From NCBI GenBank assembly GCA_900757485.1, contig CAAEOA010000182.1, positions 1 to 8,219 of the forward strand: 8,219 nucleotides of DNA, given 5' to 3'. Positions 1-7,258 of the stretch are shown one piece after another. Each line of letters begins with the position of its first letter. Position 1 is the first letter of the stretch. This stretch comes from Oscillospiraceae bacterium (GTDB lineage: Bacteria > Bacillota > Clostridia > Oscillospirales > Ruminococcaceae). The translations under genes were made by a program, and so were the position numbers. Under the pieces are notes generated by a model that had not been told where the DNA came from, made no database searches, and worked only from the letters and a program-made list of their open reading frames with translations.

Positions 1-2
1 AG

Positions 3-62
3 GCAAAAACAAAATGGATGCCTCCAGTAAAATACAGAGAAGCATCCATGATGTCCGCTTAA
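3..62 (+). CDS. IS3-family transposase (OrfB), C-terminal end, partial
   Basis: Only the last 19 residues and the TAA stop are present; the 5' part lies left of the window. The tail reads AKTKWMPPVKYREASMMSA, the form seen at the end of IS3-family OrfB (DDE-type, rve integrase core) proteins, where a K.K.M.PV.YR block closes the protein just before the terminal repeat. The stop is about 12 bases from the terminal repeat at 73-94, as expected for the right end of such an element. The catalytic DDE residues cannot be seen, so nothing can be said about activity. Confidence 0.7.
   Translation, partial: AKTKWMPPVKYREASMMSA
5..49 (-). terminator. Hairpin with T-tract at the IS end, reading out of drmA
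   Basis: ATGGATGC at 14-21 pairs with GCATCCAT at 42-49, with a few more pairs inside (CTC/GAG beside a small bulge). On the minus strand the stem is followed by TTTGTTTTT. This is the form of a factor-independent terminator for transcription entering the IS from drmA. It overlaps the transposase 3' end, so coding constraint is also present. Terminators protecting IS elements from read-in transcription are known in general; activity here is inferred. Confidence 0.4.
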
Positions 63-94
63 CTTATAAATATGTGTCCAGGATTTTGGGTACA

Positions 95-2222
95 TATCAA
101 ACAATTCAAAATGGCGGTTGTTTCTCATACGGTAGCCGAATGTACCCACCATTTTTGACCCGATTCGGTCTTTAACGAGTTTTGTCCCACACCAAGGGCA
201 TTTCAACACTTGAAATTGGTTGTGCTGTTCCTTAGCGTATTGAAGATTATCTACTCGTGCATCAGTGAGTTCCTTCAAATGCTTCTTTGCATCTGCATTG
301 GTATTAGGAATATGTTTGCTCCCAATCCACAAGCCAATTGTGATTTCACTGTTTCCCAATGGATATTTTCTGTACTTTGGGCGGCGAGATACTGCATCGC
401 TTCGAATATACTCACAAGCGCAAATCAGCGTAGACGCTCTTGTGAATTGCTGCGCAGCCAACAGTCGCAAGGTGTACCGCATGATTACAGTTGTTCCGTC
501 CGAATCAGAAGAATGCGCAAGGCGCCGGTAGAATATAGCAAATGCTGTTAAGCCAAGATATGCTTCTGTTTTTCCGCCGCCGGTCGGGAACCAAATCAAA
601 TCCACAATATCCCTGTCAGGGGCTGAGTCATTTGTAACCGACTCAATGCTCATCAACAAAAATGCTATCTGAAACAGACGCCAAAAATAGTTATCTCCCG
701 TAATCCCGTCGGACACACTGTAATCTACAGCTTCAAGGAGCTTTGTAAGAGATTCATCCCCGGGATAGCGATCTTTATCTGCTGTGTCTGATTGCAACTT
801 TAGGTGTACCCGTTGCATAAACATTGCTCTGTTTGCAAGAGAGAAGGCACTCCATGCAACTTGATCCTCACTTAAGATGCGGAGTCCGGCTAACATTCTG
901 CCTTTGGCACTTCGACAACCCGCAATATTTACTTCGGCGGCAGACTGATAATAGGAAGGAAAAGCTTTTTTCTTTTCCGACAGCGCATCTATCCAATTAC
1001 TGTAAGCCTCTACAACGCTTTTGAGTTCAGACAACTTTTGAAGTCTCTCGGTGCTGTCCAAATCTGACAAATGGCGCATAGAGAGAGCTTCTTTATGTAT
1101 GCCTGATCCATCGGGGATAGAGAAGTCCATTGATGGCACTTCAACTTCCGGGAAAAAGTCGTTATAGATTTCTCCGTTTCCGTCGGTATCAATATTCCAA
1201 TTCACGGATGTGCCCAGTCCCGTCCCGTAAACACGCTTGTTCCTGTATTGCAGTTCCAACGATTGTTCTTCAGAATCTAACACATCAAAGTCCACCAATG
1301 AAGAATACTCGCAGAATTTGAAATCGTTCAATTTGGAAGAAATCTTAATTGTCGGCTGGAACAAGCAACGAGTTCCGTTAGATTTTCCTTCGTCGTCATT
1401 TACAAGCATAACCGTAATCGAATATAAATGCTGATTAATCTTTCTTTTCAGTGCCGTAACTTTTGCACTTGTTTCATCAAGATGCTTGTTATCATCGATA
1501 TAATCTCCGGGCGAAAAATCAATGGCGACATCTACACTGTGCGGAACTCTGACATAGCCGCCTTTTAATTGATCGCATAGCTTATACATTGCGGAGAAAA
1601 TGCCATACTCATCTCCGTCAAGAAAATCTCGCTCATATAGTTCACGAACTGCTTTCCGATTTAGTCCGGTACAAAGCTTCAGGCATTTTTCTGCATCATC
1701 GTAAAATACATATGAGGATAGTTGGCTGGGAACCGAGTATTTCTCAGGTGAATCCGGATAAAAAGGTATTCGGCAATCAGCCATTTTCGCTTTTCTGTAA
1801 GTTGCAAATGAAACTTCGCATTTTAAAATCTGTAGATCAGTCGATGTCAAAAAAGTAAACCCAAGCGAAGACGGCATGTTTTGGGCCGCCAAGCTGATTT
1901 CTTCATCCAAGTTTTCTTCTTCTGCTGGCGTTACCGGTTCTGACTTCTCGGCGTTTGTGCTCTCGGTTTCTTCGCCTTCGTCCGGAATTTCATAAGACTG
2001 TTCGGCAGATTCTTCGACACGTGAAGAATCATTGTTATCCGCATTCAGCTTGTTGTTTTTCGGGAAAAGAATACCGATTGAATAGCGAACATCTGGTGAA
2101 TTGGTAATCAGCTCATGCTCCGCATCAGGAATTGATATTTCAGATCCCGGGCCAAGCAGTTCTTCTTTTACCCGAGCAATATATTCATCCCGAGCCGACA
2201 GGAATTCGTTAATAGAGTACAT
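95..2222 (-). pseudogene. drmA: DISARM helicase DrmA, 5' part, interrupted by an IS3-family element
   Basis: This frame is open from the ATG at 2222 to the IS boundary (about 709 codons) and runs on through the IS end to the window edge without a stop. AGGAGGA at 2231-2237 lies 8 bases before the start. The N-terminus (RDEYIARVKEELLGPGSE, residues 11-28) and PSSLGFTF (117-124) match DrmA openings, separated by an acidic Glu-rich linker (about 60-115). The P-loop WFPTGGGKTEAYLGL has its Gly-Lys-Thr at 550-552, and MRYTLRLLAAQQ follows at 581. A CPWCG half zinc-ribbon is at 675-679; its second cysteine pair and the DEAH and later helicase motifs would lie beyond the insertion. DrmA is the core DISARM SF2-like helicase and normally exceeds 1,000 residues. 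The gene is probably inactive unless the element excises. Its start lies 13 bases after the drmE stop, so the two are probably translationally coupled. Confidence 0.8.
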
Positions 2223-2230
2223 ATTGCATA

Positions 2231-2237
2231 TCCTCCT
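2231..2237 (-). promoter_or_regulatory. Ribosome binding site fixing the drmA start
   Basis: The minus strand reads AGGAGGA here, 8 bases before ATG at 2222. An earlier ATG at 2228 reaches a stop after six codons, so 2222 is the start. The site overlaps the stop codon of the upstream drmE gene (2236-2238), consistent with coupled translation. Confidence 0.8.
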
Positions 2238-4866
2238 ATTGATTAATGTTAATGAGACGGTTCGTCGTATTTATCGGGACCTTGTCATCCACAAAAGTAA
2301 TTTCTTCGATTTGAAGTGCAACTGCTGCATCATTGATCTTATCGGCAACGGTCGCAGTCATTGTGCTCGCAACCTCATTATTTCCGATAACTTCTCCCAA
2401 AATAGCTTGACCGATTGCCTTCAAAATTTGACGGCGAATTTTATAGATTTTTCCCCCAGCATCAAAGCAATCCTCAGCATGATCAAACAGCTCATCATTC
2501 CCAGCAATTAAGGCTATCTGTTGAATAGAATCAAGTTTTTGCGGTCGCACAGTATGTGATTCTTCATCCAACCACCCTCGAATTGTAATTTCCTGAACGC
2601 TAACACCATTCGCAATCATTTCATCCGCAATCGATTTTACGTTGCTTCCGGTTTGCCTCATATAGTCGATGAGAGTAGTTTTCCACTCCCGAGATTGGTA
2701 ATAAGCACTCTCAATTTCGGGAGAAACCAGCTTACTCGTTATCATATCGTGCAGAATGTCTTCAACTATATCTCTTGTTTTGGATGAGCTTCGGGTAAAT
2801 ACAATTACATCTCCTTCTGTCAGTTCTGATGCAACAACCTCTTTAACAGAATTGACCGTTTCGTCCAAAACATATGCTTTATAGTTTTTGGTAAAAAATG
2901 CAACCTCATCAGAGTCGAATTTTGCTACGGCAACAATATCGGCCATGCTTCTTCCATCTCCGTCAAGGGAACTGTTCCGAACAGTTTTAATCGGAGCTGA
3001 ACTAACATAATCCATAATCTCATCGTCAATATTATCTACTTCTTTCAGTTCATCTTCATCCACGCCGATTACTTCTTCTTCATATTCATCATCAGTCAGG
3101 ATTGTTGAGCGTTTGTTCAACAAATGCTCGGCAGCTTTTGCGTCACGAACCCGCTTTTTGTATCGATATTTTTCACAATCGTAAAGCAGCAATTCAATTT
3201 CCTGCGACGAACGGCAGCGAAAGGCGTCAAATCGTTTTCCTGTAATATTTCCGACAGCAATAACTGCATTGTACAATTGCGTATTATCAAAGCGATTTGC
3301 TGTCATCGTGCATATGTTTACTCTATTATTGAATTGATGCAGGTATAGAAGTCTGTCAATCACAATGCCAAAATAGGCTTTTGGAACAACAACTGCGATT
3401 TTACCCTGACGAGATTCTATAGCTTTCAAAAATGCAGTTTCTTTTGGTGTGCTGTCATAAAGCTCTAAATAAGCATCTTCCAAAATACTTACTATTGAAG
3501 TTGCCAACTCTCTCAGAAAATCAGGAAAATCTTTTGCGGTTTCTCTAAGTCGATGTATGCGTGTCTCCGGTTTATCAACTCTGTCTATAATCCCACTTTC
3601 AATCAATTCTTCCAGTAGACCGATCGGAAAAACGGCGGTCATAAACAAATTCATCAACGAATAGGCTTGTATGATAAAATCGTCTTTTTGATTGTAATCA
3701 TACTCTGAAGACTTTACCGAATACATTGCCCTTTTGAATGTTTTGTACCTTTCCCAACCTATAAACCCGTAAACAACATTTGCAGTAATTTCGTTATCGA
3801 CAATTGCTCCTAACTGAGAATCCAATTGTTCTGTATATGAGTTACACGCTATCGGAGGACGACTGTTTGACAGCAGAAATTCTTTTGTACATGCAAATAA
3901 GCATGCATTTTCATAATTTGCAAGCAAATTTACGGATGCTTCAGAGTCAATATGCATACATATGTACACATATTGAATGGATTGACGATCAAGCAGTTCT
4001 GAAAGTTCAGACTCACTGCGACGATATAAATCCTCGCCAAGAACAATCAACCCGATATGTCTATTACCGTCCCTGCGAAGTAACAGTTTTCTTGCGACTG
4101 AGGCTTTTCCTGTTAACTTAATTACTGGCTCATTTTTTGACGGATTTATCCCATACTGATATTCCTGATCGCTTTCGGTATAATATGATACGGGTACTAA
4201 ATCGGTAAGTTTAATATCGTCACCTCCAAAGCGAAACGACAAACTGCCAACCAGTTTGTTTGCCTCCTCACGAGATATTACAACTACCGTAGAAGTGTCT
4301 ATTGCGCGAGAAATTTCCGTATCATGCATTTCTAAAACCGACTTGAAAAAGTTATACCGTTTGCCGTCTTCCTGCCGCAGACCTCGACTATCCATGGATT
4401 TTGATGCTCCATAGTATGGGACTATCTTGGACCAACTTCTTTCAGGCAGATAGGAATACCCTTCTTTGTCATTTTGCAGAACAACATATGTACCGAGAAT
4501 TTCTTGCGGTGATTCACCGACTGAGTTTACGAAGCCTTCAAAAATCCATTTTGACGGTTTCGTTTTTCCGTTACTGCCATTGTAGCACAGTACTACATCA
4601 CCTGCTTGAAGGGAACAGATAACATCAGCGGCATTCGTTTCGTTGTAAAGAATATTTGAAATGGCAGCATAGGCTAAAATGATTGCATCAAAACATACTG
4701 ATCCCGTATGCAAAACAATGCCGACATTGTGATGCTTATCCTCTATAGTGGATGAAATGAAATCAGAAAATGTCCTGATAAGTAATTCCTTTGAAATAAC
4801 ATTTCCGTCAATACAGACATCACATTTTTCAATTATTTTTTTCATTGCATTGCGCATAGCATCCAT
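2236..4866 (-). CDS. drmE: DrmE-like DISARM protein of unknown biochemical function
   Basis: Starting at ATG 4866 this encodes 876 residues. The frame extends upstream to 4950, but that would overlap the methyltransferase by about 68 bases. The start at 4866 (MDAMRNAMKK) has AAGGAAG about 9 bases ahead, directly after the methyltransferase stop. I assign DrmE from size, from position between a cytosine methyltransferase and drmA, and from a C-terminal block (about 725-775: W..TLIDYMRQTG, then VQEITIRGWL and TVRPQKLDSI) that looks like the conserved DrmE tail, apparently helical and helix-turn-helix-like. An N-terminal segment (about 10-120) has HTGSVCFDAI and AGDVVLCYNG. An acidic stretch (about 590-620, rich in DEYEEE and DEDEL) may be a flexible linker. 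No convincing Walker or nuclease motif is seen. DrmE defines class 2 DISARM but its role is not known. The gene is full-length and open. Confidence 0.7.
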   Translation of the reverse strand: MDAMRNAMKKIIEKCDVCIDGNVISKELLIRTFSDFISSTIEDKHHNVGIVLHTGSVCFDAIILAYAAISNILYNETNAADVICSLQAGDVVLCYNGSNGKTKPSKWIFEGFVNSVGESPQEILGTYVVLQNDKEGYSYLPERSWSKIVPYYGASKSMDSRGLRQEDGKRYNFFKSVLEMHDTEISRAIDTSTVVVISREEANKLVGSLSFRFGGDDIKLTDLVPVSYYTESDQEYQYGINPSKNEPVIKLTGKASVARKLLLRRDGNRHIGLIVLGEDLYRRSESELSELLDRQSIQYVYICMHIDSEASVNLLANYENACLFACTKEFLLSNSRPPIACNSYTEQLDSQLGAIVDNEITANVVYGFIGWERYKTFKRAMYSVKSSEYDYNQKDDFIIQAYSLMNLFMTAVFPIGLLEELIESGIIDRVDKPETRIHRLRETAKDFPDFLRELATSIVSILEDAYLELYDSTPKETAFLKAIESRQGKIAVVVPKAYFGIVIDRLLYLHQFNNRVNICTMTANRFDNTQLYNAVIAVGNITGKRFDAFRCRSSQEIELLLYDCEKYRYKKRVRDAKAAEHLLNKRSTILTDDEYEEEVIGVDEDELKEVDNIDDEIMDYVSSAPIKTVRNSSLDGDGRSMADIVAVAKFDSDEVAFFTKNYKAYVLDETVNSVKEVVASELTEGDVIVFTRSSSKTRDIVEDILHDMITSKLVSPEIESAYYQSREWKTTLIDYMRQTGSNVKSIADEMIANGVSVQEITIRGWLDEESHTVRPQKLDSIQQIALIAGNDELFDHAEDCFDAGGKIYKIRRQILKAIGQAILGEVIGNNEVASTMTATVADKINDAAVALQIEEITFVDDKVPINTTNRLININQ

Positions 4867-4882
4867 TTTGATGCACTTCCTT

Positions 4883-6298
4883 TCACATGCTGAAGGATAG
4901 CAAATCTTCAAATTGATATATACCGTCAGGTAACTGGCACGCACATCCAACCTGCACTAATTGCGCAACAATTTGCGATGCCCGTGTTGCGGACACATCA
5001 AGATATTCTGCTAAGTCCCTTACTCTGAAGCTGTCTGATTTATAGTGACATACGATGTTGAAATATCGATCTAATGTATCTGCTCTCAAATGGCGAGACA
5101 GTTTTTGATTTATCAAACTGCAAAGTAAAAATTCATTTCCGTACATGCTGAAAATTCGTTTTTCTACGGTTGAAAAAGCATTGTACATCATATCGCAGCA
5201 ATTCTGAATAAAGATGGCATATTCTTCTATAACCGGTATAGTAACCGAATTGCCAAACTGCTTAAATTTTTGCACATTAGACATATCATTCGGAAAAGAA
5301 AAGTGGTCAGTTCCATTTTGATCTACAAAGGCGTATCCAATAAATCCTTGCAGGCGCCCCCATTCATTCGGAGTCATTGTCCGAATGTACTTTTCATTTA
5401 TCGGAGAATACTTGCCCTTTATATTTGTCCCTGCGCAGGAAGCACCATTGAGCGGATCATATATTAGATTGCGTTCCCGACCGGATCCGCCGGTTGCCAA
5501 AAGAGTATTGGCAATCGGATTTTCAATATCCGGCGCATTAACAATACGATACCCGAATCCATATCCTTTTTTATGTTGAGCCACTATATGTCTTTCCAAG
5601 GTTTGCAGATAACCAGCTGAAAGGAAAAACCGAGGCTCAACCTTCTTGTCCAATACATCTTCGAGATTTTCAAAAACAGCATTTCTTGTTCTCCTTATTG
5701 GTGCTCCTTTTGGTAAAAGGCTTATATGTCCTCCAAAATATGCTCGGCTGAATGCAACAATGTATACCCGAGGTCGGTTTTGAGGAATGCCGAAATCTTT
5801 AGAGTTGCGCAAAAAGGCCGAACGCTCATATTGTGGTTTTCCGCTTTTATCATGTGTCACGCCAACAATGTGATAGTCGAGTTGCCGATCTAGAGTATCG
5901 ACAATTGTTTTGAAAGTAGCTTGTTTATCGTGCGAAAGGAGGTTTTGAACATTTTCCAAGAAAATCACTTTCGGACGAGTCATCTTAACTATCTTTGCAA
6001 TGTCAAAGAAAATAGTTCCTTTAGTTTTATCCTCAAATCCCTGTTGCAATCCCACACTGCTAAATGCCTGACATGGAAAGCCAGCCATCAAAACATCGTA
6101 ACGGAGTGTTTGAAGATGTTTTTTGAATTCCTCGCTTGTTACATCGTTGCGAGGATCTTCGTGAAATAAATGTTCGTATGTCTTGCAAGCCATTTCATCA
6201 ATCTCTGCCGATGCAATATTCCTGTAGCCACCGGCCAATTCAAATCCTCTGCGTATACCGCCTATGCCTGCACACAAATCAATTGTTTTTAGGTTCAT
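4883..6298 (-). CDS. drmMII: DNA (cytosine-5)-methyltransferase, probable DISARM DrmMII
   Basis: A 471-residue C5-cytosine methyltransferase that transfers methyl from S-adenosylmethionine to cytosine. Motif I is TIDLCAGIGG (5-14), with an acidic residue at E32. Motif IV is GFPCQAFSS (73-81) with catalytic C76, motif VI is LENV (114-117), and motif VIII is QNRPRVY (173-179). Motif IX is near RTMTPNEWGRLQGF (306-319) and motif X is QFGNSVTIPVIEEYA (347-361). The target-recognition region is about 185-305. All catalytic motifs are intact. Residues about 365-471 are an extra tail containing a winged-helix-like stretch (VRDLAEYLDVSATRASQIVA, 426-445), not typical of stand-alone Dcm enzymes. AAGGAG precedes the ATG by 8 bases, and the start overlaps the original vsr stop (ATGA). 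Neighbouring vsr and drmE/drmA support a CCWGG-type DISARM methyltransferase; a stand-alone Dcm or type II enzyme is the alternative. Confidence 0.85.
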   Translation of the reverse strand: MNLKTIDLCAGIGGIRRGFELAGGYRNIASAEIDEMACKTYEHLFHEDPRNDVTSEEFKKHLQTLRYDVLMAGFPCQAFSSVGLQQGFEDKTKGTIFFDIAKIVKMTRPKVIFLENVQNLLSHDKQATFKTIVDTLDRQLDYHIVGVTHDKSGKPQYERSAFLRNSKDFGIPQNRPRVYIVAFSRAYFGGHISLLPKGAPIRRTRNAVFENLEDVLDKKVEPRFFLSAGYLQTLERHIVAQHKKGYGFGYRIVNAPDIENPIANTLLATGGSGRERNLIYDPLNGASCAGTNIKGKYSPINEKYIRTMTPNEWGRLQGFIGYAFVDQNGTDHFSFPNDMSNVQKFKQFGNSVTIPVIEEYAIFIQNCCDMMYNAFSTVEKRIFSMYGNEFLLCSLINQKLSRHLRADTLDRYFNIVCHYKSDSFRVRDLAEYLDVSATRASQIVAQLVQVGCACQLPDGIYQFEDLLSFSM

Positions 6299-6707
6299 TT
6301 ATCTCTCTCCTTGAGAGTATCTACGATTAAATCCGCACAGGCTTTCACATTTTTCTTTATCTCATCGCCCCAAAAACGTAGGATTATCCATCCGTTCACC
6401 TCTAATGCAGCGTTAACCTCATTGTCTCTTTTTATATTTCTTCGGAATCCAAAAAATCACGATTGCTTTTTATTTCATCTCGTTTTATTTCCCAGTTATA
6501 TCCATGCCAGAACTCACTGTCACAAAAAACTGCAATCTTTTTTTGCTTGAACACAATATCAGTTTTTCCTAACACCTCCTTTGCGTTCTTTCTGTAATGG
6601 ATACCTCGTAGCCATAGTTCTTTTCGCAAAAGAATCTCGATTTTTGTGTCCTTGCATTTTATCGCCTGCATATTCTTGTGCCGTTGCTCTGCCGTATGTG
6701 TATCCAT
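6295..6707 (-). pseudogene. vsr: Very short patch repair (Vsr) endonuclease gene, frameshifted
   Basis: Vsr nicks 5' of the T in T:G mismatches formed when 5-methylcytosine deaminates in a Dcm-type site. From ATG 6707 (GGGAG 8 bases upstream) the frame gives MDTHTAEQRHKNMQAI, a conserved acidic residue in GKTDIVF, and CDSEFWHG, all family hallmarks. After KSNRDF it breaks: a run of six A (plus strand 6451-6456) where five would keep the frame gives LDSEEI and a stop at 6432-6434. With that corrected, WIP is regained but a second break near 6436-6445 is needed to reach the third frame, which reads RNIKRDNEVNAALE..GWIILRFWGDEIKKN to a TGA at 6295-6297 overlapping the methyltransferase ATG. Compared with the usual FWIPKIERN, about 8 bases are missing. 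Restored, the protein would be about 139 residues, normal for Vsr. The truncated 92-residue product lacks the C-terminal third. Its start overlaps the regulator by 49 bases. Confidence 0.8.
6451..6456 (-). other. First vsr frameshift site, homopolymer of six
   Basis: The coding strand has GATTTTTTGG. With five T the family sequence RDFWIP is read; with six the frame gives DFLDSEEI then stop. This may be a genuine slippage mutation or a base-calling error in the homopolymer. The second, separate lesion about 10 bases downstream makes a purely technical cause less likely. Confidence 0.7.
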
Positions 6708-7015
6708 TGTAATGACTCCCGTTTGTTGGTGCGTTGAGAGAGCATAGTTTCTTCTCTCCGCCACCTCATATTCTTCAAATTATAGCTAATCTGGCATCCG
6801 ATAAAACGGGCTTGTTTGTCATAAAACTCCATGATCTCATCTAGAGTACAATTAAGCACCTTGCAAATATTACCGACAACATCAGTTGTTATATTCTCAT
6901 CTCTTGCAAGTTTCAGCATTTGGTAACAGGTTAGATGTGCAGCTTCCAACAAGTCCTTTTTCTTCATCTTCCTGTCAATCATGATTTTCCAAAGTTTATT
7001 GTATCCGACTGCCAT
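6659..7015 (-). CDS. Small XRE-family transcriptional regulator, first gene of the operon
   Basis: A 118-residue frame whose first 65 residues form a compact Cro/CI-type helix-turn-helix: YNKLWKIMIDRKMKKKDLLE, then a recognition segment around HLTCYQMLKLARDE (27-40), then ITTDVVGNICKVLNCTLDEIME (42-63). This is the layout of the approximately 70-residue XRE proteins common in clostridia. The tail (about 66-118) is basic, looks unlike a domain, and runs 49 bases into vsr, so an original stop near residue 70 may have been lost. The start at 7015 follows no clear Shine-Dalgarno sequence (preceding bases CGCCAAAGTT), so translation may be weak. It is promoter-proximal and probably regulates the methyltransferase-DISARM operon, perhaps including itself; its operator is not identified. 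Confidence 0.75.
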   Translation of the reverse strand: MAVGYNKLWKIMIDRKMKKKDLLEAAHLTCYQMLKLARDENITTDVVGNICKVLNCTLDEIMEFYDKQARFIGCQISYNLKNMRWRREETMLSQRTNKRESLQWIHIRQSNGTRICRR

Positions 7016-7065
7016 AACTTTGGCGTGCGATAATCAGTCTAAGAACATAATAATCCGTTTGTCAT

Positions 7066-7094
7066 AGTATAGCACGTTTTTCTTGTAAAAACAA
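7066..7094 (-). promoter_or_regulatory. Sigma-A-like promoter of the regulator-vsr-methyltransferase-drmE-drmA operon
   Basis: On the minus strand a -35-like TTGTTT (7089-7094) and a near-consensus -10 TATACT (7066-7071, preceded by TGC) are separated by exactly 17 bases. Transcription would begin near 7059, leaving a leader of roughly 45 bases before the regulator ATG at 7015. No other good promoter was seen inside the tightly packed operon, so this is probably the main one. The perfect inverted repeat at 7118-7173 begins 24 bases upstream of the -35 box. Confidence 0.65.
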
Positions 7095-7117
7095 TCAAAA
7101 GTACAGTATTTCGAGCC

Positions 7118-7173
7118 TGCCTGGTGTGGTAATTCCACCGTCCGCTTATGCGGTGGAATTACCACACCAGGCA
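7118..7173. repeat. Perfect 23-bp inverted repeat with 10-base loop, followed by a T-run
   Basis: The arm at 7118-7140 (beginning TGCCTGGTGTGG, ending TCCACCG) is exactly complementary to 7151-7173 (CGGTGGA...CCAGGCA); the loop is TCCGCTTATG (7141-7150). Beyond the right arm the plus strand reads ATACGGACATTTTTT, with six T at 7182-7187. GTCCG at 7140-7144 could alternatively pair with CGGAC at 7176-7180. It could be a plus-strand factor-independent terminator, but no plus-strand gene precedes it; the minus side lacks an adjacent T-run. Alternatives are a regulator or methylation-linked site, or a remnant of a small mobile element. Each arm carries one CCWGG site (7120-7124 and 7167-7171). 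Confidence 0.85.
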
Positions 7174-7207
7174 TACGGACATTTTTTATTATAGTATATA
7201 AATTACA

Positions 7208-7250
7208 CTCTCTATTCCTTATTAGTGCAAGTTTAACAAAGAATAGAGAG
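7208..7250. repeat. 10-bp inverted repeat in the leader of the small plus-strand unit
   Basis: CTCTCTATTC (7208-7217) is complementary to GAATAGAGAG (7241-7250), separated by 23 bases. It begins just after an AT-rich block containing TATAGT and TATATAAA (7189-7200), which could supply a plus-strand -10 element although no convincing -35 was found. The second arm ends 8 bases before an ATG at 7259. It could be an operator or a leader RNA hairpin; no function can be assigned. Confidence 0.6.
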
Positions 7251-7258
7251 ATACTAAA

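Larger units (their letters stand above)
1..94 (+). mobile_element. Right end of an IS3-family insertion sequence, inserted in drmA
   Basis: The window opens inside an insertion sequence. It holds the end of a transposase frame (stop at 60-62) followed by a terminal repeat at about 73-94, TGTGTCCAGGATTTTGGGTA then CA. Read inward on the other strand this is TGTACCCAAAATCCTGGACA, which resembles IS3-family ends (TGTACT..CCC..AAA..GGACA). The last base of the element is placed at 94 because IS3 elements end in CA; the next 3-4 bases (95-98, TATC) would be the target duplication. The rest of the element and the other copy of the duplication are outside the window. The long minus-strand drmA frame is cut here. 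Family assignment is inferred from the end sequence and transposase tail, without a database search. Confidence 0.75.

Noticed and set aside
210..1858. A series of plus-strand open frames opposite drmA (for example 210-551 and 1589-1858)
   Set aside because: They lie antisense to a continuous 709-codon frame with helicase motifs, lack ribosome binding sites, and have compositions unlike real proteins.
3804..4622. Plus-strand frames within drmE (3804-4121, 4401-4622)
   Set aside because: Antisense shadows of the intact 876-codon gene with no start signals.
4867..4950. Longer DrmE start at 4950 adding 28 residues
   Set aside because: It overlaps the end of the methyltransferase, and the added residues are just the shifted reading of that gene; ATG 4866 has a good ribosome binding site right after the methyltransferase stop.
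6708..6764. Longer Vsr start at 6764 (MAERRN..)
   Set aside because: Vsr homologues begin near MDTHTAEQR, and GGGAG is correctly spaced before 6707; the extra 19 residues have no family resemblance.
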